A stretch of 64,000 nucleotides of DNA from Euzebya pacifica (GTDB lineage Bacteria; Actinomycetota; Nitriliruptoria; Euzebyales; Euzebyaceae), in assembly GCF_003344865.1 (NCBI RefSeq), contig NZ_CP031165.1, forward strand, positions 1,302,001-1,366,000, read 5' to 3'. Positions within the stretch are counted from its first letter, which is position 1, and the number at the start of each line of letters is the position of its first letter. Of the stretch, positions 1 to 8,900 are shown piece after piece. The notes beneath the pieces are model-generated. The model ran no database searches. It saw nothing but the letters and a program-made list of their open reading frames with translations, and had not been told where the DNA came from. The position numbers were made by a program, and so were the translations under genes.

Positions 1-1055
1 TATGCGTGGCCCTTGTGGTCGCCGCGTGCGGTCAGAGTCCCGCCGACGGGCCCGCGGGCTCGGGCCCCCAGGGACTGTCGGAGGTCGAGCAACGCCGGTT
101 CACCGCCTTGACGGCCTTGTTGCCAGAGCACGATCGGGATGAAGTCGCCGAGATGGTCCGCGCAGACGACTGTCCGCAGGGCCCATCGTATGAGGAGCCG
201 GTAATGCTCGGTGGCCTGTTGGGCCCCACGACGGGATGGCTCGCGCTCAGCCAGGAAGAGATGCTGCGGCTCCGCGACTCCGCTGAGCGCGCCGACGAGG
301 ACACCTCGCAGGTCGTGCGCGTGGGGACGGTTCTGTCTGGTCAAGTGCCGGAGCGCTTCTCCGTGCTCACCTCGACATTGGCGCGCACCGAAGAGGTTCC
401 GGCAGCGAGCATGTGGTTGCTCGGCACGAAGGCGTCGCTCACCTCGACGTTCGTCGCCATCTACCCCCGCGGGGGCGCCGCCTTGGTGTTTGAGTGCGCC
501 TTCGAGCTGTACAGCCTGCCGCCCGTCGAACTGGCCGCCGTGGAGGGACGAGCCCCCGCGGAGGTGTGGATGGGCTACGCCAACGGCACCGAAGCCGACC
601 TGCTCGCACGACTAGACGCGGCAGCCCAAGCCGCAGAGCCCGTCCCGACCCCCTGGGTGTCGCTGCCACCGCAGGAACGAGCGCTGGATGCTGACGGCAT
701 TCCACCAGGCACGCTGGAGCGTCTCACACCGTTCACTGTGTACATCGAGGTGTCTCAGGAGCTGGCCGCGGATGATCTGGTGGGGTGCGTCTTCGCGGGC
801 GCAGGGTGGGCCGGCTGCTCTGACCTGCGACTGGTGCAGGACGGTCTTCCTCTTGATCTGCGCGGTCGGGGCGAAAAAGGCGCAGCGATCGAGGTGGGAA
901 TCTTTGATCAGGCGGCCCATCTCCCATCACCACTTGCCGTGCTCACCGCAGGATCCCTTGACCCGGCAGCGGCCGATGCAAACGGCGACATCGCGCTTCG
1001 CACCCAATTGTCCCGCGATGAGAATGGGGAGTTCGTCCTCACCCCGGCGGACTGA
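1..1055 (+). CDS. Lipoprotein of unknown function, 5' end outside window
   Basis: The frame is open to the left edge, and the first in-window start (GTG at 6) lies only seven codons before a lipobox-like VVAAC. The charged part of the signal peptide must therefore be upstream of the window and the gene is partial. The Cys after VVAA is the likely lipidated residue, which predicts an exported, membrane-anchored protein. The remaining ~340 residues are acidic, with a few cysteines (near DDCPQG, FECAF, VGCVFAG and GCSDL) that may form disulfides in an exported protein. I recognise no enzymatic domain. It lies left of the tRNA-derived att repeat, so it probably belongs to a neighbouring mobile element or to the old tRNA flank. 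Confidence 0.7.
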   Translation, partial: CVALVVAACGQSPADGPAGSGPQGLSEVEQRRFTALTALLPEHDRDEVAEMVRADDCPQGPSYEEPVMLGGLLGPTTGWLALSQEEMLRLRDSAERADEDTSQVVRVGTVLSGQVPERFSVLTSTLARTEEVPAASMWLLGTKASLTSTFVAIYPRGGAALVFECAFELYSLPPVELAAVEGRAPAEVWMGYANGTEADLLARLDAAAQAAEPVPTPWVSLPPQERALDADGIPPGTLERLTPFTVYIEVSQELAADDLVGCVFAGAGWAGCSDLRLVQDGLPLDLRGRGEKGAAIEVGIFDQAAHLPSPLAVLTAGSLDPAAADANGDIALRTQLSRDENGEFVLTPAD

Positions 1056-1149
1056 CCGCGCCGTACCGGTCGTAGTTGCGCACGGGCAGGTAGGCGCCTT
1101 CACCACCGTCGCTGGACCCGTGGGCAGCCACGGGAGATCCTCCCCGTCC

Positions 1150-1208
1150 TTCGGCAGAGGGTGGCCTTGCAGCCACCGGATCCTTCGCGACGCCGCGCAA
1201 AGCCACGG
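1150..1208 (+). repeat. Degenerate copy E of the palindromic module-border repeat
   Basis: This stretch matches the sequence leading into copy C at 22081-22169: both have an AGAGGGTGGCCTTGC block, a CGGATC block, and an end reading GCCGCGCAAAGCCACGG (here) or GCCGCCCATAGCCACGG (copy C). The left arm of the palindrome is missing here. It sits just right of the lipoprotein gene and just left of the GNAT gene. Copy F lies on the other side of GNAT, so GNAT is bracketed by two copies. Confidence 0.55.
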
Positions 1209-1228
1209 CTCTGGGCGTAGCTCGTCTA

Positions 1229-1720
1229 CTACGGCAGGGCACGAACCATCGTTAGGGCCCCGTCTACCGACTCCTCCGGAACGAAGCCGATGCTCTCGTA
1301 GAGGAAGCGTGCAGGGTTGTCGGGTTCCACGCTCAGGCTGACATTGGCGACTCCGTCCTGGCGTGCCTGAGCCAGCATGGCCGCCATGAGGCATCGCCCG
1401 ATGCCGCGGCCGCGGTGATCCTCCACGACCGCCATGCTCAGCTCAGGGGTCTCGTCGTCTACATAGCCGTATCCGTGGCTGTGCTCATCGAAGAGCCGGA
1501 CCCAAGCCGCGCCCACAGGCTTGCCCGAGACACGCGCGACGACACCACGATCGCCCTGGCGTCCCCATCGGTCGACGTAGACGGCAAGGCTCGGCTGTCT
1601 CATCGCCTCCTCGATCGCAGGTGCATCCGCCGCTCCGCGCCAGAAGGCGGCTTCGTACAGCATCGCCCGGACGAACGGTAGGTCGTCGTCCACGATCGGC
1701 AGCAGCGAGAGGTCGGCCAT
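1229..1720 (-). CDS. GNAT-family N-acetyltransferase
   Basis: A 163-residue single-domain GNAT protein. It contains a Val-Val-Glu-Asp-His strand followed by the acetyl-CoA loop RGRGIGRCLM, which is motif A (Q/R-x-x-G-x-G/A), and the C-terminal NPARFLYESIGF block typical of motif B. Members transfer an acetyl group from acetyl-CoA to an amine; the acceptor cannot be read from sequence. The start is the ATG at 1720, giving MADLSLLPIV; the open frame upstream shows no GNAT homology. The gene is alone on its strand between border-repeat copies E and F and is absent from the equivalent place near 22160, so it looks like an inserted module. Confidence 0.85.
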   Translation of the reverse strand: MADLSLLPIVDDDLPFVRAMLYEAAFWRGAADAPAIEEAMRQPSLAVYVDRWGRQGDRGVVARVSGKPVGAAWVRLFDEHSHGYGYVDDETPELSMAVVEDHRGRGIGRCLMAAMLAQARQDGVANVSLSVEPDNPARFLYESIGFVPEESVDGALTMVRALP

Positions 1721-1796
1721 GGGCTGCAGCCTGCCAAATCGAACTGTCCCGTGCTCGCAAGTTGCCAGGCACAGGGTGCAGGTCCGCGGCAAGCCA

Positions 1797-1840
1797 TTGT
1801 GTGCGGCTGCATCGACGTGGCTGGCCGCACGCAACCACGG
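1797..1840 (+). repeat. Copy F of the palindromic module-border repeat
   Basis: Arms TTGTGTGCGGC (1797-1807) and GCCGCACGCAA (1824-1834) pair at 10 of 11 positions around a 16-nt loop, followed at once by CCACGG (1835-1840). The arm-loop-arm-CCACGG layout and orientation match the copies at 16457, 18861 and 22125. Confidence 0.6.
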
Positions 1841-2061
1841 TTGTGTGTTCGCGCGTGCTCCAGCTCAGGGCCACCGCGATGTCCTCTGGCCTCGGATGCC
1901 GTGTGTCGTCCTCGAGAACGGTACGGGAAGGCGTAGCCCCAGCCTCCGGTGGTGACGAACGCGATGCAGTCCTCGACGGGCTCAAGACGCCGATGTCTGA
2001 CCTGTGCTCGGGTCCCCACGGGGACGGAAGACAGGGGTGGGTTCGTCGCCCCGAGCGGGCT

Positions 2062-2093
2062 TCCTCCCATTCTCCTCCCGATCTCCTCCCAAT
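2062..2093 (+). promoter_or_regulatory. Arm-type integrase sites of the neighbouring element
   Basis: Three tandem 11-bp units of TCCTCCCAAT type, at 2062, 2073 and 2084, the first two slightly degenerate. They match the three perfect units at 22391-22422 at the same distance from the tRNA-derived core. Repeated short motifs flanking a core are the usual form of arm sites bound by the N-terminal domain of tyrosine integrases. Their presence outside the element supports a second related element to the left. Confidence 0.5.
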
Positions 2094-2187
2094 TTGGTGG
2101 CGGATGAGGGGGTTTGGTGGACAGCGGTGGACAAGCAAATCGGCCGCCGACCCCGCATGATCGCAGGTCAGCGGCCGATTCCTTCTG

Positions 2188-2236
2188 CGCCCCCGGAGCG
2201 ATTCGAACGCCCGACACCTGGTTCCGGAAACCAGTG
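2188..2236 (-). other. att site: duplicated 3' portion of tRNA-Arg(CCG)
   Basis: This 49-bp block repeats exactly the 3' part of the intact tRNA at 22518-22566, from the discriminator through the T arm and variable loop to the anticodon loop and the 3-prime end of the D-arm side. Identity stops at CCAGTG. It is the left attachment site produced by integration into the 3' end of the tRNA gene. Confidence 0.9.
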
Positions 2237-2290
2237 GTGAATCGGGGTAAAAGACCAGCTCAGCGGCCTATCAATGGCCGAGGAAACTTT

Positions 2291-2311
2291 TCCTCCCAAC
2301 CTCCTCCCAAT
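2291..2311 (+). promoter_or_regulatory. Left arm-type integrase sites
   Basis: Two units TCCTCCCAAC (2291-2300) and TCCTCCCAAT (2302-2311) with the same 11-bp period as the triplet at the right end (22391-22422). They lie between the att core and the integrase start. An arm-site role for the adjacent integrase is inferred from layout. Confidence 0.5.
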
Positions 2312-2354
2312 GAAATAGGGTCGATTCGAGCCAATTCGTGGGAGGGAGTGAGCC

Positions 2355-3653
2355 ATGCGGCCGGTGCAGGAGATCCAGTTCTTCTCCATCCAGAAGCGCG
2401 ACGCGGGAACGCGAGTCAAGCGGCCCTACATCGTGCGGTACGCCATCGACGGTCGGCAGCGGAGCCGCTCCTTCCGGAGTCGTGTCGAGGCCGACCGCTA
2501 TCGCAGCGAGCTGGTCCGTGCCGCTGGCCGGGGCGTCCAGTTCGACCCCGAGACGGGAGAGCCAGCGTCATGGAAGCTGCCCCTCGGCGAGATGGGCGTC
2601 CACCAATGGGTCCGCCGCTGGCTGGCCGAACAGTGGGTGGAGTGGCAGCCCCGGACACGCGAGTCGGCAGTGGACGCCATGGCCCGATTCGTCATCGCGG
2701 CGCGACGACCCAGGGCTCGGACCCCGGATGGGATGCGGCGATACCTGGTGGGGGCGCTGGCGCCAGATTCCCACCGTGATGAGACCCGGGAACGGTGGCT
2801 GGCCCGCAACTGCCTGACCCTGGACGAGCTGGACGCCGAGGCCGCCAACCGGATCGCCCTGGCCCTCACGTTGCGCGTGGACGGCAGGACCCCCTTGGCG
2901 GCCAACACCGCGAACCGCTACCGGACGACGGCACATGCGTGTGTGATGGCCGCCGTCGACGTCGGCGCACTGCCCAGCGACCCATGGCCACGACGGTCTC
3001 GCTCCCGATCGCGACGGAAGGTGGCAAGGGTTCGGACCGTGGACGTCCGCTCGCTGCCAACGCCGGCACAGATGGCTCGGGCACTGGCCGCGCTGCGCAC
3101 CCACCAGCCGGCAAGCCGCCGCTACCAGGTCATGACCTCCGTCGTGTACTACGCGGGCCTGCGGCCCTCCGAGGTGGTGATGCTCCGGGTCGGTGCGCTC
3201 ACGCTTCCCGAGGACGGCTGGGGAAGCATCCACGTCGTCGAGGCCGAGGACGGCGAGGGGGGCTCCGGTGAACCCAAGACCGGACCGCGCCACGTGCCGA
3301 TCCCCCCGCCGCTGGTCGCGCTCCTGCGCGACTGGCTGGACGAGGCCGGCCTCCAGAGCCGCGATGAGCTGCTCTTCCGGACGCGCACCGGTCAACGACC
3401 GTCCCGGTCTAACTGGCGACGGGCCTGGCTGACCGCGCTTGACAAGGCCGACCTGGCCCCGATGCGGGTCTACGACTGCCGCCACGCCGCCGCCACGACC
3501 TGGCTGCGGGCGGGTGTGCCGCTGGGCGAGACCGCCAGGCGGCTTGGTCACAGCGTCGAGACCTTGGTGTCGGTGTACGTGGGCGCACTCGGCGACGACG
3601 AGAAGCTCGGCAACGCCCGCATCGAGGCCGAGCTGCGCGCCGGCGATGCCTGA
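2355..3653 (+). CDS. Tyrosine-type site-specific integrase
   Basis: A 432-residue phage-type integrase that inserts and excises the element at tRNA-Arg. Residues ~1-75 form a basic, arm-binding-like N-terminus (WxxR-type YIVRYAIDGRQRSRSF). A core-binding helical region follows to ~215, then the catalytic domain. Visible catalytic residues are Arg270 in GLRPSE, a Lys in the EPKTGPRHVPI hairpin, Arg376-His377 in YDCRHAAATTWL, His in RRLGHS and the nucleophile Tyr408 in VSVYVGAL. The usual first His of the HxxR box is Tyr here (YDCRH). The ATG at 2355 is preceded by GGAGGGAG (2341-2348), a strong ribosome site. It stands alone, reading away from the left att site, with arm-type repeats just upstream. 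Confidence 0.95.
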   Translation: MRPVQEIQFFSIQKRDAGTRVKRPYIVRYAIDGRQRSRSFRSRVEADRYRSELVRAAGRGVQFDPETGEPASWKLPLGEMGVHQWVRRWLAEQWVEWQPRTRESAVDAMARFVIAARRPRARTPDGMRRYLVGALAPDSHRDETRERWLARNCLTLDELDAEAANRIALALTLRVDGRTPLAANTANRYRTTAHACVMAAVDVGALPSDPWPRRSRSRSRRKVARVRTVDVRSLPTPAQMARALAALRTHQPASRRYQVMTSVVYYAGLRPSEVVMLRVGALTLPEDGWGSIHVVEAEDGEGGSGEPKTGPRHVPIPPPLVALLRDWLDEAGLQSRDELLFRTRTGQRPSRSNWRRAWLTALDKADLAPMRVYDCRHAAATTWLRAGVPLGETARRLGHSVETLVSVYVGALGDDEKLGNARIEAELRAGDA

Positions 3654-3667
3654 CGGACGTGGGGAGT

Positions 3668-4612
3668 TCAGGTCCCGTCAGGCCTTGGCAACAGGGCGAG
3701 CAGCCGTTCGATCTGGTCCTCGGCTGAACGTCCCGCCTCGTCCCGGACCGCCCACGCCGTCACGAGCGGATCGGTCACCCAGAGCCGTCGACCTGCCGGG
3801 CTCTGACTCGCCGATCGGGTGGCGGTGATGCGGTTGTCGGCCGGCACGACGAGGCGGATGGGTGCCTCGGGGTCGCTGCTCTCCACGAGGTCGCCTCGGT
3901 CGGCCGATGGCGTCCGGTTGACGTAGGCGGTCACGCGGGCCGGGTCGGTCCAGGGGCCGGTCGCGTCCGCGGCGACCGCACCGGTGAGCGTGACGTCCAC
4001 GCCCTCCTGATCGCATGCGTCAACGAGGGTCGCTGCGTTGTCCCACGGACGTCCGGGGGCCCACAGGCGCAGCGTCGTCCCACCCGGACCGGGGTAGCGA
4101 TCCAGCCACCAACGGGCCAGGTCGGGACCGGGCCGCCATTCGCCCCGACGACCGTGCACCAGGCCGTCACCGGCCAGGCGGCGGAGCGTTCGTGAGACCA
4201 GCGGCTGGCTGCAGTCGGCACAGCCGGCGAGCGTCGCTTGGTCGGCTCGTCCTGCCAGCAGCAGCGCGCGCACGATCGCGAAGGTGGCGTGCCCGCGGGG
4301 CCAGCGTGGCCGGGCCTCGGGGTCGGTGGTCTCCCGTGCCTGTCCGACCACGATGTCCAGGCCCGCGACATGGGCCGCTTGTGCGTCCTCGGCCACCCAC
4401 GACCACGCATTCGCCTGGAGCCGGGCCCGCAATGTGGGTCCGATGCGGGTGGCGACGAGGAGACCCGGGCCGCCCAGACCGTTCAGGTCCCGCCCCCGCA
4501 ACGGCCGATCGAGGGTGACGAGCCGCAGCGCCGGTCCCTTGTTGAGACGGACCTCGTCTGGGGACGGCAGCGCGACATCGACCCCCGCGTCGATGAGCAC
4601 GTCAACCCACAT
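3668..4612 (-). CDS. AbiEi-like antitoxin with winged helix
   Basis: About 314 residues. An N-terminal region (~1-100) with a VTLDRPLRGRDL strand and a YLD-like core precedes a winged helix-turn-helix (FAIVRALLLAG...QPLVSRTLRRLAGDGL). The C-terminal half has an LRLWAPGRPWDNAATLVDA block and an AVAADATGPWTDPARVTAYV block, as in actinobacterial type IV antitoxins partnered with nucleotidyltransferases. It is the third gene of a minus-strand run (xis-like, nucleotidyltransferase, this gene), starting 40 bp downstream of the toxin stop or 13 bp if the ATG at 4639 is used; no ribosome site decides this. In the textbook abiE operon the antitoxin comes first; here it is second. Confidence 0.62.
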   Translation of the reverse strand: MWVDVLIDAGVDVALPSPDEVRLNKGPALRLVTLDRPLRGRDLNGLGGPGLLVATRIGPTLRARLQANAWSWVAEDAQAAHVAGLDIVVGQARETTDPEARPRWPRGHATFAIVRALLLAGRADQATLAGCADCSQPLVSRTLRRLAGDGLVHGRRGEWRPGPDLARWWLDRYPGPGGTTLRLWAPGRPWDNAATLVDACDQEGVDVTLTGAVAADATGPWTDPARVTAYVNRTPSADRGDLVESSDPEAPIRLVVPADNRITATRSASQSPAGRRLWVTDPLVTAWAVRDEAGRSAEDQIERLLALLPRPDGT

Positions 4613-4652
4613 GCACCAAATATAACAGTTGGTTCCCAAACGCAGCCAAGTG

Positions 4653-5462
4653 TTATGTGATCGTGCGTGCGCAGTACTTCAGCTCCGCGACGTCCGCGGA
4701 CGTCCATCCCGCGTCCCGGACCATGTGCGGCGCCCAGATCTGACCACGCCTGCGCAGGTCCTCCCGCGCGACCGTCAGGTCGGGGTGGAGTGTCCAGACG
4801 TCCGCGTCTCGTGCACCGGAGCCGGCGAGGCTGCGCAAGAGGGCCGCGACATCGTCGGCATCCTGCGTCCGCTTCAGCGACTGCCAGGCGTGGACCTTGA
4901 GGGCCAGGGCGGCAACGGGGTGGGGCAAGAGCACGTCGTCGACAACGACCGTTGACCCATCTGTGAGCAGCGCGCGCACGGACGCCACGCGGGCCGGCAG
5001 CAGGAGCGCGGCCCCCAGGGCCGGGGTCACATCGACCACGAAGTCCCCCGCTGGGACGTTGCGACCGAATCGACCGTGATCGGCCGCACCGAGGAGGTCC
5101 ACGTTCGCCTCGACGTCAGCGGCCACCTTGCGCAACCGTGAGCCGTCGACCTTCTCGAACCCCTGTGACCGCATGGCGACAAGAAGCGGCGCTTCGCGTA
5201 GCTGGGCAACGTCAACACCGAGGTCGGCGTCGGCGGAATACCGCTGGTCCGGCTGTTGCGGCGCAAGGAGCCGCACCGTGAGGAGCGTCATCAGCCCGCC
5301 CACGAGCCTCCACCGCGTGCCCAACGCGGCGTGCGCGGCCGCTGTCATGCCCTCCAGGGCGACGGCCGCACCGTCGAAGGCCCGACTGGGTGACTGCAGC
5401 AGCACCGGCGCACCGGCACCGTGTCCGTCGCCGCTCACCGTTGGACCGCCATGGTGGTCCAT
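4653..5462 (-). CDS. AbiEii-like nucleotidyltransferase toxin
   Basis: 269 residues. The nucleotidyltransferase fold is recognised by WRLVGGLMTLL followed by RYSADADLGVD, which carries the D-x-D metal ligands, and by the helical block HPVAALALKVHAW...DADDVAALL, which corresponds to the K-x-x-A and R/K-D-xx-D region of AbiEii/DUF1814 proteins. AbiEii toxins block growth by adding nucleotides to tRNA or other targets. The family call is from motifs; toxicity is inferred. The start is the ATG at 5462 (MDHHGG). The frame runs further upstream but there reads across the excisionase gene in another frame and is not coding. Confidence 0.7.
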   Translation of the reverse strand: MDHHGGPTVSGDGHGAGAPVLLQSPSRAFDGAAVALEGMTAAAHAALGTRWRLVGGLMTLLTVRLLAPQQPDQRYSADADLGVDVAQLREAPLLVAMRSQGFEKVDGSRLRKVAADVEANVDLLGAADHGRFGRNVPAGDFVVDVTPALGAALLLPARVASVRALLTDGSTVVVDDVLLPHPVAALALKVHAWQSLKRTQDADDVAALLRSLAGSGARDADVWTLHPDLTVAREDLRRRGQIWAPHMVRDAGWTSADVAELKYCARTIT

Positions 5463-5505
5463 TCTCGCTGACCGGTGCCGTGGACGGCTGATGGTCCGCC
5501 GGCGC

Positions 5506-5706
5506 TCACCGCCGCAGCCAGGGCGTCTGGGCGTCGACCCGGTTGGTGTCGACGTACGCGTCCAACGCCGAGGGCTCGAATCTGACGTAGTGCCCGACCT
5601 TGATGAACGGGATCGTCCGCTGGGCAACCGCCCGGCGGATCCACCGGACGGAGACGCCAAGTCGGTCCGCGGCCTGGTCGACGTCGATGAGCGCTTCGGT
5701 CGGCAT
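5506..5706 (-). CDS. Excisionase-like MerR-type HTH protein
   Basis: A 66-residue single-domain DNA-binding protein. LIDVDQAADRLGVSVRWIRRAV is a classic helix-turn-helix 17/excisionase motif, followed by the wing KVGHYVRFEPSALDAYV. Such proteins bend DNA at att sites for excision or act as local regulators. The ATG at 5706 follows AAGGGAG at good spacing on the minus strand. It leads the minus-strand run with the AbiE-like pair, 43 bp before the toxin gene, so excision control and the toxin pair may share a transcript. Confidence 0.85.
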   Translation of the reverse strand: MPTEALIDVDQAADRLGVSVRWIRRAVAQRTIPFIKVGHYVRFEPSALDAYVDTNRVDAQTPWLRR

Positions 5707-5940
5707 GGCAGGTCTCCCTTCGGCGACGCGGCCGACCGGACCGTCCCGGCTGCACGTGGACACCACGTCGGACGGTTCGACGGCCCTTCAAGGGGTTCTG
5801 TGTCAAAGACCCGGCAAAGGATTCTGGACGGCGGTTTCCCGCCACGCCCCCTGACGGACCACCACACCTCTTGCAACTCGGTGAGTTGGGGAGGGCCTGC
5901 GCACCTCCATGGTGATGAGACGAACCTGGGCGGCACAGCC
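5707..5940. other. Intergenic region, candidate oriT / divergent promoters
   Basis: This 234-bp stretch separates the leftward excisionase run from the rightward relaxase. MobF relaxases usually nick just upstream of their own gene. It holds a perfect inverted repeat CAACTC-GGT-GAGTTG (5874-5888) and a smaller GGCGG/CCCGCC repeat around 5830. No known nic sequence is recognised, so oriT is a positional inference. Divergent promoters for both flanking genes must also lie here. Confidence 0.4.
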
Positions 5941-8900
5941 ATGACGGTGTCGATGCGGGCGATGTCGGCCGGTGATGGCTACCGCTACCTGATCGGCTCG
6001 GTCATCGTCGGCGACGGGCCGAGGGATCGGTCGTTGCCGTTGGTGGCGTACTACGCCCAGTCGGGGACGCCGGCGGGCCGCTGGCTGGGTTCCGGTCTCT
6101 CCGCCGTCGGACTTGCCGAGGGAGCGGAGGTCACCGAGGACCACCTCGCGCTGCTGCTGGGTGCGGGCCGGCACCCGGTCAACGGTGGGAAGCTCGGCCA
6201 CGCCTATCCCCGGTACACGACCGTCGCGGAGCGTGTCGCGGCCCGCCTGCGGCAACTCCCGGCCGGAGTGGCCCGGGGAACCGCGGACCGGATCACTGCG
6301 GAGGAAGCCGCCCGGCCCACCCGTCGTGCCGTGGCCGGCTATGACCTGACCTTCTCGGTGCCCAAGTCGGTGTCCGCGTGGTGGGCGCTCGCTGACGACG
6401 CGACGCGCAGGGGGATCGTCGAGGTCCACCACGCGGCCGTCCGTGACGTGCTGGCGTTGATGGAACGCGAGGTGGCGGCCACCCGTGCCGGTGCGAAGGG
6501 CCCCCACGGGGGCGTGCTGCAGCTGGACGTGGACGGGCTGATGGCCGCGGCGTTCGACCATTGGGATTCCCGTGCCGGGGATCCGCAGCTGCACACCCAC
6601 GTGGTGGTCTCCAACAAGGTGCGAACCAGCAGCGACGGGCGGTGGCGGGCGCTGGACGGACGGCCGCTGCACGCAGCGTTGGTGGCGCTGTCGGAGCACT
6701 ACAACGCGTTGCTCGCCGACGGGCTCACCGGCCGGTTCGGAGTGGATTGGGAGCAGCGGCAGCGGGGCCGGGACCGCACCCCGGCATGGGAGATCGCGAC
6801 CGTCCCGCAGTCGCTCGTCGAGGCGTTCTCCCAGCGATCCCGCCGGGTGGACGAGGCAACTGACCGGCTGGTCGACGCGCACCGCACGCAACATGGAACC
6901 ACGCCAGGCAGGCAGACCGTCATCCGGTTGCGGCAACAAGCCACGTTGGCGACACGCCCAGCCAAGCAACAACACTCGTTGGCCGCGCTGACCCGCGCAT
7001 GGAGTGCCCGGGCCCGCGAGGTGCTCGGCTTCGACGCTGCTTGGCTCAGCGTGGCGCCACGCAACGGGGAGCAGTCCCGGGCGTCTGCGGGCCCGATGGA
7101 TCCGCGGGCGATTCACGGGTGTGCGTTGGTCGTGCTCGACGTGGTGTCCGAGCGGCGGGCGACGTGGACCCGATGGAACCTCGTGGCCGAGGCGACGCGG
7201 CAGACCATGCACCTGCGCTACGGCAGCACCGCCGAGCGGGAGGAGGCAGTTGCCGCGATCGTTGCGTCGGCGCAACGCCAGTCGTTGCCCATCACGCCGC
7301 CCGACCTGGCTGCTGTCCCTGCGGACCTGCAGCGCGCGGACGGCAGCTCGCGGCTGCGCCCCAGGCACGCCACCCGCTACACCTCCCGGCACCTTCTGGA
7401 CGCCGAGGACCGCCTCGTTCAACGCAGCCGATCACGGCGCACCGGGTTGCAGATCCCTCCCGCCGAGTCGGGCGCGGTTGCGGCCGTGGCGGCCGGCTTG
7501 TCTGCGGATCAACATGCCGCGGTCGATCAGATCGCCACCTCTGGCCTGCAGGTGGACCTGCTCGTCGGGCCGGCCGGCACCGGCAAGACCCGCACCCTGG
7601 CAATCCTCCGCGCGCTCTGGGAACAGCATCACGGCCCGGGCTCCGTGGTCGGGCTCGCCCCCTCGGCTGCTGCTGCGGCAGTGTTGGGCGAGGAGCTGCG
7701 CATCCCCACCGACAACACTGCCAAGTGGCTGCACGACCACACCCGCAACGGGCGGCGGCTCGACTCCGGTCAGCTGCTGATCATCGACGAGGCATCCCTG
7801 GCCTCCACCCGTGCCCTCGACCTGCTGACCGGCCACGCCCAGGCCGTCGGGGCCAAGGTGTTGATGGTCGGCGACCCCCAGCAGCTCGGCCCGGTCGGCG
7901 CGGGTGGTGTGCTCGGCCTGCTCGCCGGGAGCCGGGCCGACCACCCACGCCTTGAGCAGGTGCACCGGTTCCACCACGAATGGGAGCGGGAGGCCTCGCT
8001 CCGGCTTCGGGACGGCAACCTCAACGCCGTCAGCGCCTACGCCGAACACGGACGACTGCACGAGTGGGCACCGGAGGAGGTGTTGCAGCGGGCACACGAT
8101 GCCTGGAGAGCCGACGTCGACGCCGGCATGGCGTCCATGCTGATCTCGCCCTCCCAGGACCAGGTGACTGCACTCAACCAGCTCGCCCGCAATCACCGCC
8201 AAGTGAGCGGAGAGGTCGAGGCCGGCGATGCCGCCGTCCTGCACGACGGGACGGCCGCAGGTGTCGGGGACTGGGTCATCACCAGACGCAACGCCCGACG
8301 CCACCGGACCAGCGCCGGCCGATGGATCCGCAACGGCGACCGCTGGACGGTCACCCAGTTGCACGTCGACGGCAGCCTCACGCTCACCGGCAACGACCCA
8401 CACGGCGGCGAGGTCACCCTGCCCGCCAGCTACGTCGCCGCCCACGTCGACCTCGGCTACGCGATCACCACCCACCGGGCCCAGGGCGCCACCGTCGACA
8501 CGGCGCACTGCATCATCGGGCCTTCGTCGACGCGGGAGAGCCTGTACGTCGCGCTCACCCGAGGCCGCCAGGCCAACCACGCCTGGATCGCCGACGGCCG
8601 CGACGGTTCATCGGTCCTCGCCGAGGTCCTCCGACGCACAGGTCAGACTCGATCGGCAACCGAGTCCCTTGCGCGGGAGCAGGACCGCTGGACGAGCACA
8701 GCGCAGCTCATCGCCGAGTACGAAACCATCGCCGCCTCTGCCGGCCCGACCCCGAGTGCCGAGACTGCACGCGCCCTGGCCGAGCGGCGACAGCTGCTCC
8801 ATCAGCAGGGCGACCAGCTGCTGCGCGCCGCCATCGCGGAACGGCAGCCCTGGCTTCTCCGGATCGGCAAACCACCCGTCGACCGCGGCCGCCGCCAGCA

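Larger units (their letters stand above)
1835..2236. repeat. Left copy of ~402-bp direct repeat ending in tRNA-Arg 3' part
   Basis: Read side by side with 22164-22566, I count about 20 substitutions and one 1-base indel (roughly 95% identity). The last ~80 bases, covering the tRNA part, are identical. The repeat starts at the CCACGG of a border palindrome in both places. An attachment-site duplication normally spans only the tRNA part. The extra ~350 bp therefore implies that the sequence left of this att site is the end of a second, related element, not virgin chromosome. No convincing gene lies inside it. Confidence 0.9.

Noticed and set aside
5803-7422. Long open frame on the minus strand across the relaxase gene
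   Set aside because: It is the high-GC antisense of the relaxase: biased, low-complexity composition, no start signal, and the plus strand carries clear MobF motifs.
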